From contig JAJPHC010000030.1 of NCBI GenBank assembly GCA_021325515.1, forward strand, positions 1 to 64,000: a stretch of DNA of 64,000 bases, given 5' to 3'. Positions 18,901 to 26,654 of this stretch are shown here, piece after piece. Source of the DNA: Acidobacteriota bacterium. Lineage in GTDB: Bacteria; Acidobacteriota; Thermoanaerobaculia; Gp7-AA8. The notes under the pieces are model-generated. The model made no database searches. It was given only the letters and a program-made list of their open reading frames with translations, and was not told the DNA's origin. Each line of letters begins with the position of its first letter. Position 1 is the stretch's first letter. Both the position numbers and the translations under genes were made by a program.

Positions 18901-20798
18901 GCGCCGCGACATTCTTCTATCGCGTCCGCGCGAAGTCGGACTGCAACGACAGCTTCGGCCCGTACTCGATTCCGATCCGCGTCGTCGTGCTGCCGCCGCC
19001 TCCTCCCACACAGCACAATCCGAACGTCACGGTGCCGGTCGGCAGCAAGCTCGTCGTCGTGCAGCAGGTGTTCATCCCCGGCATCAACGACGGCATCGTG
19101 CACACGTTCAGCGCGACGGTCGACAAGCCATGGCTGACAGTCATTCCATCGGCAGGCATTCTGCCCGCGGACGGCATCACGCTCGATGTGAAAGCCGATC
19201 CGTCGACGCTGCCGAATGGCACGGCCACCGGCACCGTCATCGTCACGATCTCCAGCGGCACGGGCAAGACGGGCTCGAACGGCTCGTCCACGGTCACGGT
19301 GCCGGTCTCCGTCAACCTCGTCACTCCCGTCATTCCGTCGACGAAGGATCTCCCGCCCGACAACGCATTGATCATTCCGGCGGTCGGACATCTCGACGGT
19401 TTGAGCTCGCACTGGCAATCCGATATCCGCCTGGCGAACACGGGATCGCAGAAGCTTCAGTACGCGCTCAAGTTCACGCCGGCGGATCCTGCGAGCGGCG
19501 TCAAGACCACGACGATCGATGTCGACGGCGGCGCGACGACGGCACTCGATGACATCGTCCGCAACTGGTACGGCATCGGAACGCTGGGTGAGAGCGCGAA
19601 CGGCTCACTCGAGATTCGCCCGATCGTGCCGCAGTCGAAGACGGGCAGCGACGACACACCCTCCATCTCGAAGGTCACCGTCGTCTCCTCGCGCACCTAC
19701 AACGTGAGCGACAACGGCACGCTCGGCCAGTTCATCCCGGCGATTCCGTTCAGCTCGTTCATCGGCAAGGCGGCGCAGAACGCCGCGGCGTCGGTGCTCA
19801 GCCTGCAGCAGATCGCGCAGTCGCAGCAGTACCGCACGAACATCGGCATCGTCGAAGGGGCAGGCGCAGCAGTGAACGTGCTGGTCACGGTGTTCGATGT
19901 CAACGGCAACAAGCTGAAGGACGTGCCGCTCGCGCTCAAGGCCGGCCAGCAGATGCAGGTCAGCAACTTCCTCGCGAGCGTCGGAATCCCGACGCTCAAT
20001 GACGGCCGTGTCGAAGTGAAGGTGACGAGTGGTGAAGGCCGCGTCACCGCCTACGCGTCGGTCGTCGACAATCAGACGTCCGATCCTCTGCTCGTCTCCG
20101 GTGTGAAGCTCGGCGCCGCCAGCGCGAACAGATACGTGCTGCCGGGCGTCGCCGACATCAACACCGGCGCCGCGAACTGGCGCACCGATGTCCGCGTGTT
20201 CAACGGCGGAACGGCGGCGCAGAACGCGACGCTGACGTTGTTCCGCTCAGGAGCCGCGCCGCTGACGCAGCAGCTCGTAATCAACGCCGGCGAGATCCGC
20301 ACACTCGACTCGATCGTCGCGTCGATGTTCGGCGTCACCGGAACGGGCGGCGCGGTGCACGTGTCGACGCCGTCGAGCTCGAACCTGATCGTCAGCGCCC
20401 GTACGTACAACGCGACCTCGTCCGGAACGTACGGACAGTACATTCCCGCGGTCACTGCTGCGGACTCGATCGGCAACAGCGATCGTCCTCTGCAGATCCT
20501 GCAGGTCGAGGACTCGGTGCGCTACCGCACGAACGTCGGTCTCGCCGAAGTGACGGGCAAGCCGGCAGGCGTCGACGTGAGCGTGAATCTCCCCGACTCG
20601 AAAGTCACGCCGGTGTTCCACATCAATCTCGGCGCGAATGACTTCCAGCAGTTCAACGTCTTCCGTGCGCTCGGGTTGGAGAACATCTACAACGCGCGCA
20701 TCTCGATTCGCGTGACGGACGGCGACGGCAAGGTGACCGCGTACGGCTCGGTCGTCGACATGCTGACGCAGGACCCGACGTACGTTCCCGCGCAGTAG
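12957..20798 (+). CDS. Giant secreted repeat protein with DUF11, FN3-like and duplicated C-terminal modules
   Basis: 2613 residues. A signal-type N terminus (Arg-rich, hydrophobic ~16-38, ATAEAANT) leads into ~1450 residues of Gly/Ser/Thr/Asn-rich strand repeats recalling parallel beta-helix or passenger domains. DUF11 domains follow at ~1496-1610 and ~1613-1720 (ADLSITKSGP, SDIAVTVTGP), then FN3-like strand domains to ~2010 and a BACON-like segment at ~2020-2120. Two copies of a ~230-residue module (~2138-2375 and ~2390-2613), each with SARTYN/SSRTYN and YRTN(I/V)G, end the chain. No LPXTG, autotransporter barrel or T9SS-type ending was seen. Probably an adhesin or surface-layer component. 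Confidence 0.85.
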   Translation: MTGSKTAGARRSRILMTSLGATTAAAITVLVVLMLSGATAEAANTCTLSSTAGTLNWNAPSSWPGCTSPGGYPNSGDTAIVNTGPTNTLVVNIPVDVILQLNNQVTTVDVQNTLTLEPSSTSVSGSGITINSGGTYTIPAGQTAGSSIQSNITLNSGGVFSIPAASTYTFGASSNFTFAGGTIQGPGNLMNPASHAITINGSSGAMSMSNLLFDNSGVVNYTTATNSLSIDSGTQFNNQSGGIFNFQSSPPILTNGSGAFNNQSGATVNAASGTNPEIDAPVNNDGSILLLETSLSQTFKLLGGGTHTGNFDSGNPATGTFVFNGPHNFNAGWTWTSGPSSVFEVDGGVTTLNTSLVTAYLTQNGGTITGPGNISVSSFLKWNAGTESGTGFTDISGLAHLDGTQPLTLDGRLMKISGGTFSYINGFTFARRNARLASSAITGLSMLNSAQLNMNGGSIDLQDDDPISTDGTASIVISSGSLLKSSGTKITIHPPVTIGGSLITIQPSSTAILEFAGGGSIGAGTSIDTSTGSSLEFSGASMTVSNTPTINSGNFIVSGATLAVNAPFSLATLTFSAGTIKGSSTLTINTTYNWSGGTLDGDTGGTGILAIGAGAIANITGLSPVKVMHKFTLQNAGTVNYTPANALAVNTGGQIINSGTWLLANAAAVTSDNTAYLSIAPAFSNSNILRKTAGAITTFAPYLINTGTIDVQSTFISFTGGGTMTAGSMPGSTPTAGVEFASGTYAISGGTLSGAGGIKINGATVSLDTINFNGPNSFALLTGNLTTAGGGSLTMTSGTSAQIFGGNITGGLQVNANSGSTFTFNTTAPVGIDGAIINLASGSTASWSGASPITMSNGAQIGVTCNFTWTATAPIAYTTGTMPLISVNTGGTLYKTGSSSPIGVAVLLQNNGGLIKSDNGALQLNTTAGSIHSGTFNPISPGSIEFTTGSHTFNTITETGTGFMNFLSGTMTFNNPATLVNLYMGTVTLAGAGPLTFTGTFNWDGGALNVPTTNSGGTLNLLGASSQMDLGANLSSGANFSSASSAFAIGSGVTFTNTGTFTITGNAPINNAGTFTNNAGSTLTKTGGTSTTIFTTFNNNGTVNAVTGALNFMGNGTDTGTYSSSAGASLNFGTSTRTLTSTASIGPSANGATILGPGLTFVVNGIFTPTGPVTINGGSATLNTTGTATISALTMSSGSLAGTSPLQLSGTSNWSGGTIQGSGSFTLNAGGVLNLSGASTILDGRTLTNSGTINVNNAGTALTINNNGSIANQASGLIALMNDGSIISMTGLGTSSINNAGIFRKSCCASGTSNVDATFSNLSGGMLDLQAGTVNFTGFMGQSGGTTKLNGGTFAATSPANFTGGILTGSGSFNASLLNNGATINPDSGIAGVPGTITIGSAWTQTAGNVIIDLFGNGSNDLVTVPTSSASVGGTLTIQLVSPYVPVSGHTFNVLHASSLSDTTTKSYPVYGPSNTGSFNATATASDLTLTAFLNQADLSITKSGPATVGAGSNAVYTVTVTNGGPVAASSVTITDPAVAGLTFVSASGACTAFPCNLTSLAASSSAAITATYSTSPSASTTATNTATVSSATNDPNTTNNSASITTAIVPSSDIAVTVTGPSTALPNSNVTLTVKVSNLGPSNATGVSVSSSIPSGMTFVSNSGACTTNYPCAIGALNAGQFVTITSVYSIGSNGGTTLNPSFTASSATADPNNANNTATRTIIAACPSSAPSSLSPGNTQTGVPVGGALSWNDVNAAKYNVYLGPMGSGCNAPYGTVVMGPARVTQLNYSGLDEGATYEWAVEAVTPGCPTLKSSCVRFQTLTTCNATAPTPLTPNGSIVSSPVTFTWTASAGATLYTVRNAANDAVIGTSTTTSLSNITVDNGPISWYVVADVPGCGALRSATVTFNACTPPLAPLAGAVAEAATGQTFAVQWDRLNHVTSYSLEEARNEAFDNPVITVVAQPAAGAVTVPFTKQTTSGAATFFYRVRAKSDCNDSFGPYSIPIRVVVLPPPPPTQHNPNVTVPVGSKLVVVQQVFIPGINDGIVHTFSATVDKPWLTVIPSAGILPADGITLDVKADPSTLPNGTATGTVIVTISSGTGKTGSNGSSTVTVPVSVNLVTPVIPSTKDLPPDNALIIPAVGHLDGLSSHWQSDIRLANTGSQKLQYALKFTPADPASGVKTTTIDVDGGATTALDDIVRNWYGIGTLGESANGSLEIRPIVPQSKTGSDDTPSISKVTVVSSRTYNVSDNGTLGQFIPAIPFSSFIGKAAQNAAASVLSLQQIAQSQQYRTNIGIVEGAGAAVNVLVTVFDVNGNKLKDVPLALKAGQQMQVSNFLASVGIPTLNDGRVEVKVTSGEGRVTAYASVVDNQTSDPLLVSGVKLGAASANRYVLPGVADINTGAANWRTDVRVFNGGTAAQNATLTLFRSGAAPLTQQLVINAGEIRTLDSIVASMFGVTGTGGAVHVSTPSSSNLIVSARTYNATSSGTYGQYIPAVTAADSIGNSDRPLQILQVEDSVRYRTNVGLAEVTGKPAGVDVSVNLPDSKVTPVFHINLGANDFQQFNVFRALGLENIYNARISIRVTDGDGKVTAYGSVVDMLTQDPTYVPAQ

Positions 20799-20814
20799 GC
20801 TGCACCGCTCTCAT

Positions 20815-20844
20815 CCCCTCTCCCCGCTTCGGCGGGGCGAGGGG
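20815..20844. repeat. CCCCTC...GAGGGG hairpin between convergent genes
   Basis: 13-bp stem with one T:G position (CCCCTCTCCCCGC / GCGGGGCGAGGGG) and a 4-nt loop. No T-tract follows, so it may act as a bidirectional barrier or simply be a mobile repeat. A near-copy lies at 36362-36389. Confidence 0.75.
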
Positions 20845-20858
20845 AATGCGGGGCGGCG

Positions 20859-21212
20859 CTACTCTCCGCGCGCCGCTTTGATCAGCGCTTCCATGTGATT
20901 GAGGTAGCGCTCGAACGCGCGGCGGCCTGCGGCCGTCAGTGAAAACTCCGTGCGGGGAACTCGCCCTTCGAATCCCTTCCTGCACGACACGTAGTTCGCT
21001 TCCTCGAGCTTGCGCGCATGGACGCTGATGTTTCCATCCGTCGTATTCACGATGTCTTTCAACTCGTTGAAGGTGAGGCTCGAATTGACGGCGAGTGCGC
21101 TGAGAATCGCGAGGCGCGTCTTCTCGTGAATGACGCGATCGAGGTCGCCGACATGCACCGGCCTGACCGCTGGTTCCGCTGCGAATTTCTTTGCTGCCGC
21201 TGACTTAGCCAC
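20859..21212 (-). CDS. Winged-helix transcriptional regulator (HTH_34/ArsR-like)
   Basis: 117 residues, one winged-helix domain: RLAILSALAVNSSLTFNELK, recognition helix NISVHARKLEEANYV, wing KGFEGRVPRTEFSLT. It starts with GTG at 21212, 8 nt before the stop of the upstream membrane-protein gene ends (overlap 21205-21212), so the two are coupled. Regulators of this type commonly pair with multi-TM proteins of unknown role; this one probably controls its own operon. Confidence 0.88.
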   Translation of the reverse strand: MAKSAAAKKFAAEPAVRPVHVGDLDRVIHEKTRLAILSALAVNSSLTFNELKDIVNTTDGNISVHARKLEEANYVSCRKGFEGRVPRTEFSLTAAGRRAFERYLNHMEALIKAARGE

Positions 21213-21783
21213 CGTAACTCCTTGCGATGACGAAACCGAAGATCACGTGCAGCCCGCCGAATCCCACCGTCATGAACAGATTCCCCGCCTCGGGAATCAC
21301 GGCGGCTGCAACTCCGAGAAGCATGTAGAGCAATCCCATCACGGGAATGACTCGAATGGAATGCGCGCCGCTCGTGACGAACGACGCTCCGTACAGAAGC
21401 AGCCAGAGCGCCGGCATCGCGAGGTACTGTTCCGCGCGCCAGAGGACGAAGGTCAGAATCGCGCCGGCGATGAGCGGCGCGAAATAGCTCGCAAAAAAAC
21501 GGCGTGCCGGCGCGGCGGTGAAATCGACTCCGGCGCGCTTGCCCTTGATCGCCATCGTGACGATCGCGATGGCGGCAGCGATCAGAGCTTCGATCAGCCA
21601 GCCGCTGAGCCACGCCTCGCCCGTTCGATTGCGCACGGCGATTCCGGCGCCAACCGCCGTGATTCCGATCGCGAGCCCGCCCCATCCCGGAATCGAGGTG
21701 AACGACCCGGCGCGCTCCATCGTTTCCCGGATGTAGCGCAGGTTGTCGAGCGCATGATCACCAATACGGACGGGCTCGGGCAT
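21205..21783 (-). CDS. Multi-pass membrane protein coupled to a winged-helix regulator
   Basis: 192 residues with a cytoplasmic N-terminal helix (DNLRYIRETMERA) and about five to six membrane segments. No transport or enzyme motif is recognised. It is first in a two-gene operon with the winged-helix regulator, and a TAAAAT -10 box lies 8 nt before its ATG. Confidence 0.8.
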   Translation of the reverse strand: MPEPVRIGDHALDNLRYIRETMERAGSFTSIPGWGGLAIGITAVGAGIAVRNRTGEAWLSGWLIEALIAAAIAIVTMAIKGKRAGVDFTAAPARRFFASYFAPLIAGAILTFVLWRAEQYLAMPALWLLLYGASFVTSGAHSIRVIPVMGLLYMLLGVAAAVIPEAGNLFMTVGFGGLHVIFGFVIARSYGG

Positions 21784-21791
21784 TGGCGCCT

Positions 21792-21797
21792 ATTTTA
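21792..21797 (-). promoter_or_regulatory. Putative -10 box (TAAAAT) of the membrane-protein/regulator operon
   Basis: TAAAAT on the minus strand ends 8 nt before the ATG at 21783, leaving essentially no leader. It lies in the 25-nt gap after pgl. Confidence 0.5.
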
Positions 21798-21808
21798 CGC
21801 CTCCACCG

Positions 21809-22477
21809 CTACGGCGCCGCGGCGCGATCGACGAACCACCACGTCTCCGTCCCGCTGGTCGCCTGCGCGATCGGATAGTCTGCACCGCTCTTCACCTGTG
21901 CGAGGACCTCTCGCTTCGACGCGCCGGCGACGAACACGAACCGCTCCGCCGCCGCGCGGATCTCAGGCTTCGTCAGCGTCACGCGCCACATCGACAACTT
22001 TCCGACGTATGTCGCCGTTGCGATTCCGCTCTCGACACTCAAGGCCGTGGTGCCGGGGAACAGCGACGCCGTATGCCCATCGTCGCCCATCCCGAGAGTG
22101 ATCAGATCGAGATGCTCGAGCCCGAAGGCCTTCCACTCCTCTTCGAATGCCTTCACCGTCGCCTGCGGATCCTCCAGCTCGGTCCGAAAACGGAGAAAGC
22201 GGTGCGCGGGAGGCATTCCGTTCGCGAACAGCGTCGCGTTGATCATCCCTGCGTTCGACTGCGGATCGCTGATCGGCACGTACCGTTCATCCACGACGAC
22301 CCAGGTGATCGGGATCGAGTGCAGCTCCTGGTTAGCCCCGAGGAGGTTGTAGAGCGGTTTGGGAGTCGAGCCGCCGGAGAGGGCGATGCTGCGCGCTCCC
22401 GATTTCACCCGTTGCAGGATCGTTTCGGCCGCGCCGCTGATCAGGTCATCCGGCGTTTCGAAAATGCGGAGATTCAT
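21809..22477 (-). CDS. pgl: 6-phosphogluconolactonase
   Basis: 222 residues, within the DevB/Pgl range. Motifs are ALSGGSTPKPLY, VDERYVP and LGMGDDGHTASLFPG. It hydrolyses 6-phosphogluconolactone, the product of the Zwf enzyme encoded two genes upstream. Its ATG overlaps the opcA stop (ATGA, 22474-22477), so it is the coupled third gene of zwf-opcA-pgl. Confidence 0.95.
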   Translation of the reverse strand: MNLRIFETPDDLISGAAETILQRVKSGARSIALSGGSTPKPLYNLLGANQELHSIPITWVVVDERYVPISDPQSNAGMINATLFANGMPPAHRFLRFRTELEDPQATVKAFEEEWKAFGLEHLDLITLGMGDDGHTASLFPGTTALSVESGIATATYVGKLSMWRVTLTKPEIRAAAERFVFVAGASKREVLAQVKSGADYPIAQATSGTETWWFVDRAAAP

Positions 22478-23511
22478 CGAACCATCCTCGTCGCGATTTG
22501 CGCCGCCGCCGGCAGCGACTTCACCAGCATGCGGTCTGCTTCCGGCTGTTTGAGCTGTCTGGAGATCAATTCATGCGGCCGGTTCAGCAGCGAGCGCGTC
22601 ACCGCTTCCGGAGTCCGCTCCACGCCGTCGATCGCCGAGGTGAGCACCGACCGCTCGCGATCGCGCCGGATCGTGGCCGACGTGCCGTCTTCGAAGGAGA
22701 TCTCGACGAACGCGATCCCTCCGCCGCGCGTATGCAGCCGGCGCTCGAATTGATAGTCGGTCGTAGCGGCCGTCAGCCCTCCCTGCACGGAGAGCCAAGC
22801 CGCAAAATAGAGCGCACCGACGTTCTCGCCGAACGGCGGCGCATCGCTCGATGCCGTGGCGACGATCCGGATCCGGCGGACGGACTGCAGCCGCGGACGC
22901 ATCTCGCGTGCGTCGAAGATCGAGGCGGCTGCAAGACGCCACTCCTCGAGCCGCACCCAATTCAAGTCCGCCGGCGCCGTCGTCGTCTGCTCCGCGATCT
23001 TCGTCAAGAGTGCAAGATCGGCCGGACTGTCGAATGCCGCCGAGTCGATGATCAGCCGGTCCGCGGGATCGAGCATCGCGTGCACATACGCCTCGTCTTC
23101 GTGCGGCAGATCGCCGACCCACCAGACCGCGACGGGCATGTCCGGAATCAGCAGCGAATTCATCAGCGGCGGCACGCGATGCACGAGCTCCCCGCCGGCG
23201 ATGATCGCGATCTCTTCCGAGCAGACCTGCTTGTCGCCGTTGATCGGATGGCAATTCACGCCGATCCACGACGTCAGCTCCGCCTTCGCGCGCGGATCGG
23301 AACGGATGATGACAGTCCGCTGCGGCACCGACGCCGACGCCTCGCAGAGAACCTCGGCGGCGTTCGCATGTTCATCCGAGGTACACGTATGCGCGATCAC
23401 GTTCCACAACGCAGCGCGCGTCACCGCCTCGTCGCGGTTCTGATTGCGCCAGATCTCGGAGAGACTCCGTTCAATCGCCCCGACGTCGACGCGCAGATCC
23501 TCCGACGGCAT
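22474..23511 (-). CDS. opcA: Glucose-6-phosphate dehydrogenase assembly protein OpcA
   Basis: About 345 residues from the ATG at 23511; a GTG at 23559 inside the zwf end is an alternative adding 16 residues. The family is recognised from IERSLSEIWR, RTVIIRSDP, PDMPVAVWWVGDLP and the C-terminal RRDRERSV segment. OpcA is an accessory and allosteric factor of glucose-6-phosphate dehydrogenase, best known in cyanobacteria and actinobacteria. Its position between zwf and pgl agrees with that role. Confidence 0.93.
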   Translation of the reverse strand: MPSEDLRVDVGAIERSLSEIWRNQNRDEAVTRAALWNVIAHTCTSDEHANAAEVLCEASASVPQRTVIIRSDPRAKAELTSWIGVNCHPINGDKQVCSEEIAIIAGGELVHRVPPLMNSLLIPDMPVAVWWVGDLPHEDEAYVHAMLDPADRLIIDSAAFDSPADLALLTKIAEQTTTAPADLNWVRLEEWRLAAASIFDAREMRPRLQSVRRIRIVATASSDAPPFGENVGALYFAAWLSVQGGLTAATTDYQFERRLHTRGGGIAFVEISFEDGTSATIRRDRERSVLTSAIDGVERTPEAVTRSLLNRPHELISRQLKQPEADRMLVKSLPAAAQIATRMVR

Positions 23512-23543
23512 GATGCCTCTGCCGCCTTCTCGGCCGGCTTCGC

Positions 23544-25097
23544 TCACGGCCTCCTCCACCGCCGGCCGTCACGCTCGAGCAGCAGATCCGCTTCCGGCGG
23601 TCCCCACGTGCCGGCCGGATACAGCGCCGGCTCTCCGTCGCCGGCCCACGCAGCGAGCAGCGGATCGAGCCACGCCCAGGCCGCCTCCACTTCGTCGCGG
23701 CGCGCGAACAGCGTCGAGTCGCCGAGCATCGTCTCCAGCAGCAGCCGCTCATACGCCTCGGGCGGCTCTCCGCCAAACGATGTCGCGTAGCGAAATTCCA
23801 TCGTCACCGGAGCGCTCCGAACCGCGGGCCCGGGCACTTTCGAATCGAACTTCAGCGAGATGCCTTCGTCGGGCTGAATGCGGATCGCGAGGATGTTCGG
23901 CTGCACGCGAACACCCGGCACGCGGCGGAAAAGAGGATTCGGCGCGGGGCGGAAGTGAATCGAGATATCGGTCACGCGCTTCGGCATCCGCTTGCCGGCG
24001 CGGATGTAGAACGGCACGTCCGCCCAGCGCCAGTTGTCGACGAACGCCTTGATCGCGACGAATGTTTCGGTGCGCGATTCAGGAGGCACGCTCGGCTCGT
24101 TCCGGTAGCCGACGGCCTTCTCCCCCAGCGCGGAGCCTTCGCCATACTGGCCGCGCACGACGAACTCCGTCTGGCGCTCGACCGGGAGCGATCGGAGCGC
24201 ACGAATGACTTTCACCTTCTCGTCGCGGATCGCATCGGCCTCGAACGCCACCGGCGGTTCCATCGCGACCAACGACACGAGCTGCAGCATGTGGTTCTGG
24301 ACGATGTCGCGGGTGATGCCTGCGCTGTCGAAGTAGCCGCCGCGGCCCTCGACTCCGATCGACTCCGCGACCGTGAACTGCACATGGTCAATGTATTGAC
24401 GATTCCAGAACGGCTCGAAGATTCCGTTCGCGAATCTCAGAACGAGCAGATTCTGAACCGTCTCCTTGCCGAGGTAGTGGTCGATGCGGAAGACCTGGCG
24501 CTCGCGGAAGGTGGTGACCGCGACGCGATTCAACTCCTTCGCCGAGGCGAGATCGTGTCCGAACGGCTTCTCGATGATGACGCGCGTGTAGGGGCCGCCC
24601 TTTTCCGGATCGGTGACCATGCCCTGCGAGCCGAGGATGTCGGAGATCACGGGAAAGAAGGCGGGAGGTACGGCGAGATAGTAGAGGCGGCGCCCTCCGG
24701 TCCCGCGGGTGCGGTCGCACTCTTCGAGCCTCTGCTTCAGCCGGACGTACGACTCCGCTTCGCCGAACTCCCCCTTCACGTAGAAGAGTCCCTTCGCGAA
24801 GTTCTCCCAGATCGCGTCGTCGACGGGCCGCGTGCGCGAGTACTTGTTGCACGCCTCTTTGATCTCGGCGCGGAACGCATCATCCGTGTAGTCGGGACGC
24901 GAGAAGCCGACGATCGTCAGACCGGCGGGCAGCAAGCCATCGTGCGTGAGCGAGTAGAGCGCGGGAAGCAGCTTGCGATGCGTCAGATCGCCCGACGCGC
25001 CAAAGATCACGAGGCACGACGCCTCGGGCACGCGCTCCTGCTCGAGACCCTCGCGCAGAGGATTCACTTCAGGAACGGGGGGAGCAGCAACCGGCAT
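23544..25097 (-). CDS. zwf: Glucose-6-phosphate 1-dehydrogenase
   Basis: 517 residues from the ATG at 25097, which has GGAGGTG at 8-nt spacing; the open frame continues upstream without similarity. NAD(P)-binding GASGDLTHRKLLPALY, substrate site EKPFGHDL, and active-site RIDHYLGKE are present. It oxidises glucose-6-phosphate to the lactone and makes NADPH, heading the zwf-opcA-pgl operon. A TACAAT -10 box lies upstream. Confidence 0.97.
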   Translation of the reverse strand: MPVAAPPVPEVNPLREGLEQERVPEASCLVIFGASGDLTHRKLLPALYSLTHDGLLPAGLTIVGFSRPDYTDDAFRAEIKEACNKYSRTRPVDDAIWENFAKGLFYVKGEFGEAESYVRLKQRLEECDRTRGTGGRRLYYLAVPPAFFPVISDILGSQGMVTDPEKGGPYTRVIIEKPFGHDLASAKELNRVAVTTFRERQVFRIDHYLGKETVQNLLVLRFANGIFEPFWNRQYIDHVQFTVAESIGVEGRGGYFDSAGITRDIVQNHMLQLVSLVAMEPPVAFEADAIRDEKVKVIRALRSLPVERQTEFVVRGQYGEGSALGEKAVGYRNEPSVPPESRTETFVAIKAFVDNWRWADVPFYIRAGKRMPKRVTDISIHFRPAPNPLFRRVPGVRVQPNILAIRIQPDEGISLKFDSKVPGPAVRSAPVTMEFRYATSFGGEPPEAYERLLLETMLGDSTLFARRDEVEAAWAWLDPLLAAWAGDGEPALYPAGTWGPPEADLLLERDGRRWRRP

Positions 25098-25122
25098 GGG
25101 TGGGGCACCTCCGTCAAGCGCG

Positions 25123-25128
25123 ATTGTA
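25123..25128 (-). promoter_or_regulatory. Putative -10 box (TACAAT) of the zwf operon
   Basis: TACAAT on the minus strand, 25 nt before the zwf ATG. This promoter has a short leader containing a Shine-Dalgarno sequence. Confidence 0.5.
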
Positions 25129-25133
25129 GTGCT

Positions 25134-25214
25134 GACGAGTGACGAGTGATGCGGACTCGGTGCCCGTTCTCCCCCACTCCTCACTCGGCACTCATCACTC
25201 GGCACTGGTCAGTG
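25134..25214. repeat. GAGTGAC heptamer array with dyad symmetry
   Basis: GACGAGTGACGAGTGA at 25134-25149 faces a longer run of CACTCxT-type units at 25175-25214. It is the same unit as 9668-9815 and lies between the divergent zwf and thiolase genes. Confidence 0.8.
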
Positions 25215-25241
25215 CTATCCTCCCGCGCCGGAGACGCCTAC

Positions 25242-26534
25242 ATGTGGCAATACACGCCAAGGGTTGCGGTGATTCGCGGTCTGCGCACACCGTTCGCAAA
25301 ATCGGGGACTCACTTCGGTCACCTCTCCGCGCTCGATCTCGGGAAGATCGTCGTCGCCGAGTTGGTCGAGCGCTCGGGGATCAATCCGGATCAGATTGAA
25401 GAAGTCGTATTCGGCAACGTCATTCCTTCTGTGAAGGCGCCCAACATCGCGCGCGAGATCGTTCTCGGCACCGGTCTCCCACGCAGGATCCCCGGCTACA
25501 CCGTCGGCAAGGCGTGCGCCTCTGCGAATCAGGCGATCACGGCGGCCGCGGACATGATCTTCCGCCGCTACGCAGACATCGTCGTCGCCGGCGGAGCAGA
25601 GTCGCTCTCCGACGTGCCCATTCTCTTCTCCAGGAACTTCGCTGATTCGCTGGTGAAAGCGAGCAAGCAGAAGAGCATGGGCGGCAAGCTCGGCTCCTTC
25701 CGCGGACTGAAGATGAAAGACTTCGCGCCGCAGACTCCGGCGATCGCCGAATCGACGACCGGCCTGACGATGGGTGAGTCGGCGGAGAAGATGGCGAAGG
25801 AAAACGGCATCACCCGCGAGGCGCAGGATCGCTTCGCGTACCAGAGCCACACGCGCGCCGCTGCTGCGATTGCGAGCGGACGCTTCAACGACGAAGTGAT
25901 GACCGTCGTCGTTCCTCCGACCTACGAGAACGTCGTCGAGACCGACAACCTCGTGCGCGGCGACACGACGATCGAAGCACTCTCGAAGCTGAAGCCGGTC
26001 TTCGACCGCAAGTTCGGCACGATCACGGCGGGCAATGCATCGTCACTCACCGATGGCGCAGCAGCCGTGCTGCTGATGTCCGAAGACCGGGCGAAGGAAC
26101 TGGGACTGAAGCCGATCGGCTTCATCCGCAGCTACGCCTACGCCGCGACCGATCCATTCGATCAGCTGCTGCAGGGGCCGGTGTTCGCGCTGCCGCTTGC
26201 GCTGGAGCGCGCGAAGGTCAAGCTCGAGGACATCGGCGTGATCGAGATGCATGAGGCATTCGCGGCGCAGGTGCTCTCGAACATTCAGTGGATCGGCTCG
26301 AAGAAGATCGCGCAGGAAAAGCTGAACCGCAGCGAAGCGATCGGCGAGATCGATCCGGAGAAGATCAATCTCACAGGCGGTTCCGTGGCGCTGGGACATC
26401 CGTTCGGCGCGACCGGCGCGCGCATCGTGACGACGGTCTGCAATGAGCTGCAGCGAACCGGCCAGCAGTACGGCCTGGTGACGGTCTGCGCAGCCGGCGG
26501 AATGGGCGTGGCTATGGTGCTGGAACGAGAATAG
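25242..26534 (+). CDS. Acetyl-CoA acyltransferase (thiolase, FadI-like)
   Basis: 430 residues from the ATG at 25242, preceded by GGAGACG. The nucleophilic cysteine is C92 (GKACASANQAI). The other thiolase landmarks are HEAFAAQV (His), GHPFGATGAR and CAAGGMGVA (the second catalytic Cys). It cleaves 3-ketoacyl-CoA in beta-oxidation; the length and the VEELxxRSG start are closer to FadI than to biosynthetic thiolases. No FadJ partner is adjacent. The stop is immediately followed by a 40-bp-arm palindrome. Confidence 0.92.
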   Translation: MWQYTPRVAVIRGLRTPFAKSGTHFGHLSALDLGKIVVAELVERSGINPDQIEEVVFGNVIPSVKAPNIAREIVLGTGLPRRIPGYTVGKACASANQAITAAADMIFRRYADIVVAGGAESLSDVPILFSRNFADSLVKASKQKSMGGKLGSFRGLKMKDFAPQTPAIAESTTGLTMGESAEKMAKENGITREAQDRFAYQSHTRAAAAIASGRFNDEVMTVVVPPTYENVVETDNLVRGDTTIEALSKLKPVFDRKFGTITAGNASSLTDGAAAVLLMSEDRAKELGLKPIGFIRSYAYAATDPFDQLLQGPVFALPLALERAKVKLEDIGVIEMHEAFAAQVLSNIQWIGSKKIAQEKLNRSEAIGEIDPEKINLTGGSVALGHPFGATGARIVTTVCNELQRTGQQYGLVTVCAAGGMGVAMVLERE

Positions 26535-26629
26535 GGATGGGACGTATGGGACCTATAGGACCTATGGGACCTATAGGTGGCTGCCGCCCATAGGTCCCAT
26601 AGGTCCTATAGGTCCCATACGTCCCATCC
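26535..26629. repeat. Long perfect palindrome built of 9-nt units (GGGACCTAT)
   Basis: Arms of 40 nt (26535-26574 and 26590-26629) are perfect reverse complements around a 15-nt spacer. Each arm is a run of 9-nt units of the form GGGACSNAT, alternating with AGGACCTAT. It begins one base after the thiolase stop codon and ends 12 nt before the -10 box of the GGDEF/EAL gene. Confidence 0.95.
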
Positions 26630-26641
26630 TCCCATTGCCCC

Positions 26642-26647
26642 TACAAT
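26642..26647 (+). promoter_or_regulatory. Putative -10 box (TACAAT), leaderless promoter of the GGDEF/EAL gene
   Basis: TACAAT ends 7 nt before the ATG at 26655, putting the expected transcript start on the start codon. No Shine-Dalgarno sequence is present. Confidence 0.6.
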
Positions 26648-26654
26648 CGTCACC

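Noticed and set aside
20815-20844. Rho-independent terminator
   Set aside because: Stable hairpin but no T-tract on either strand, and a near-copy exists elsewhere, so it is listed as a repeat instead.
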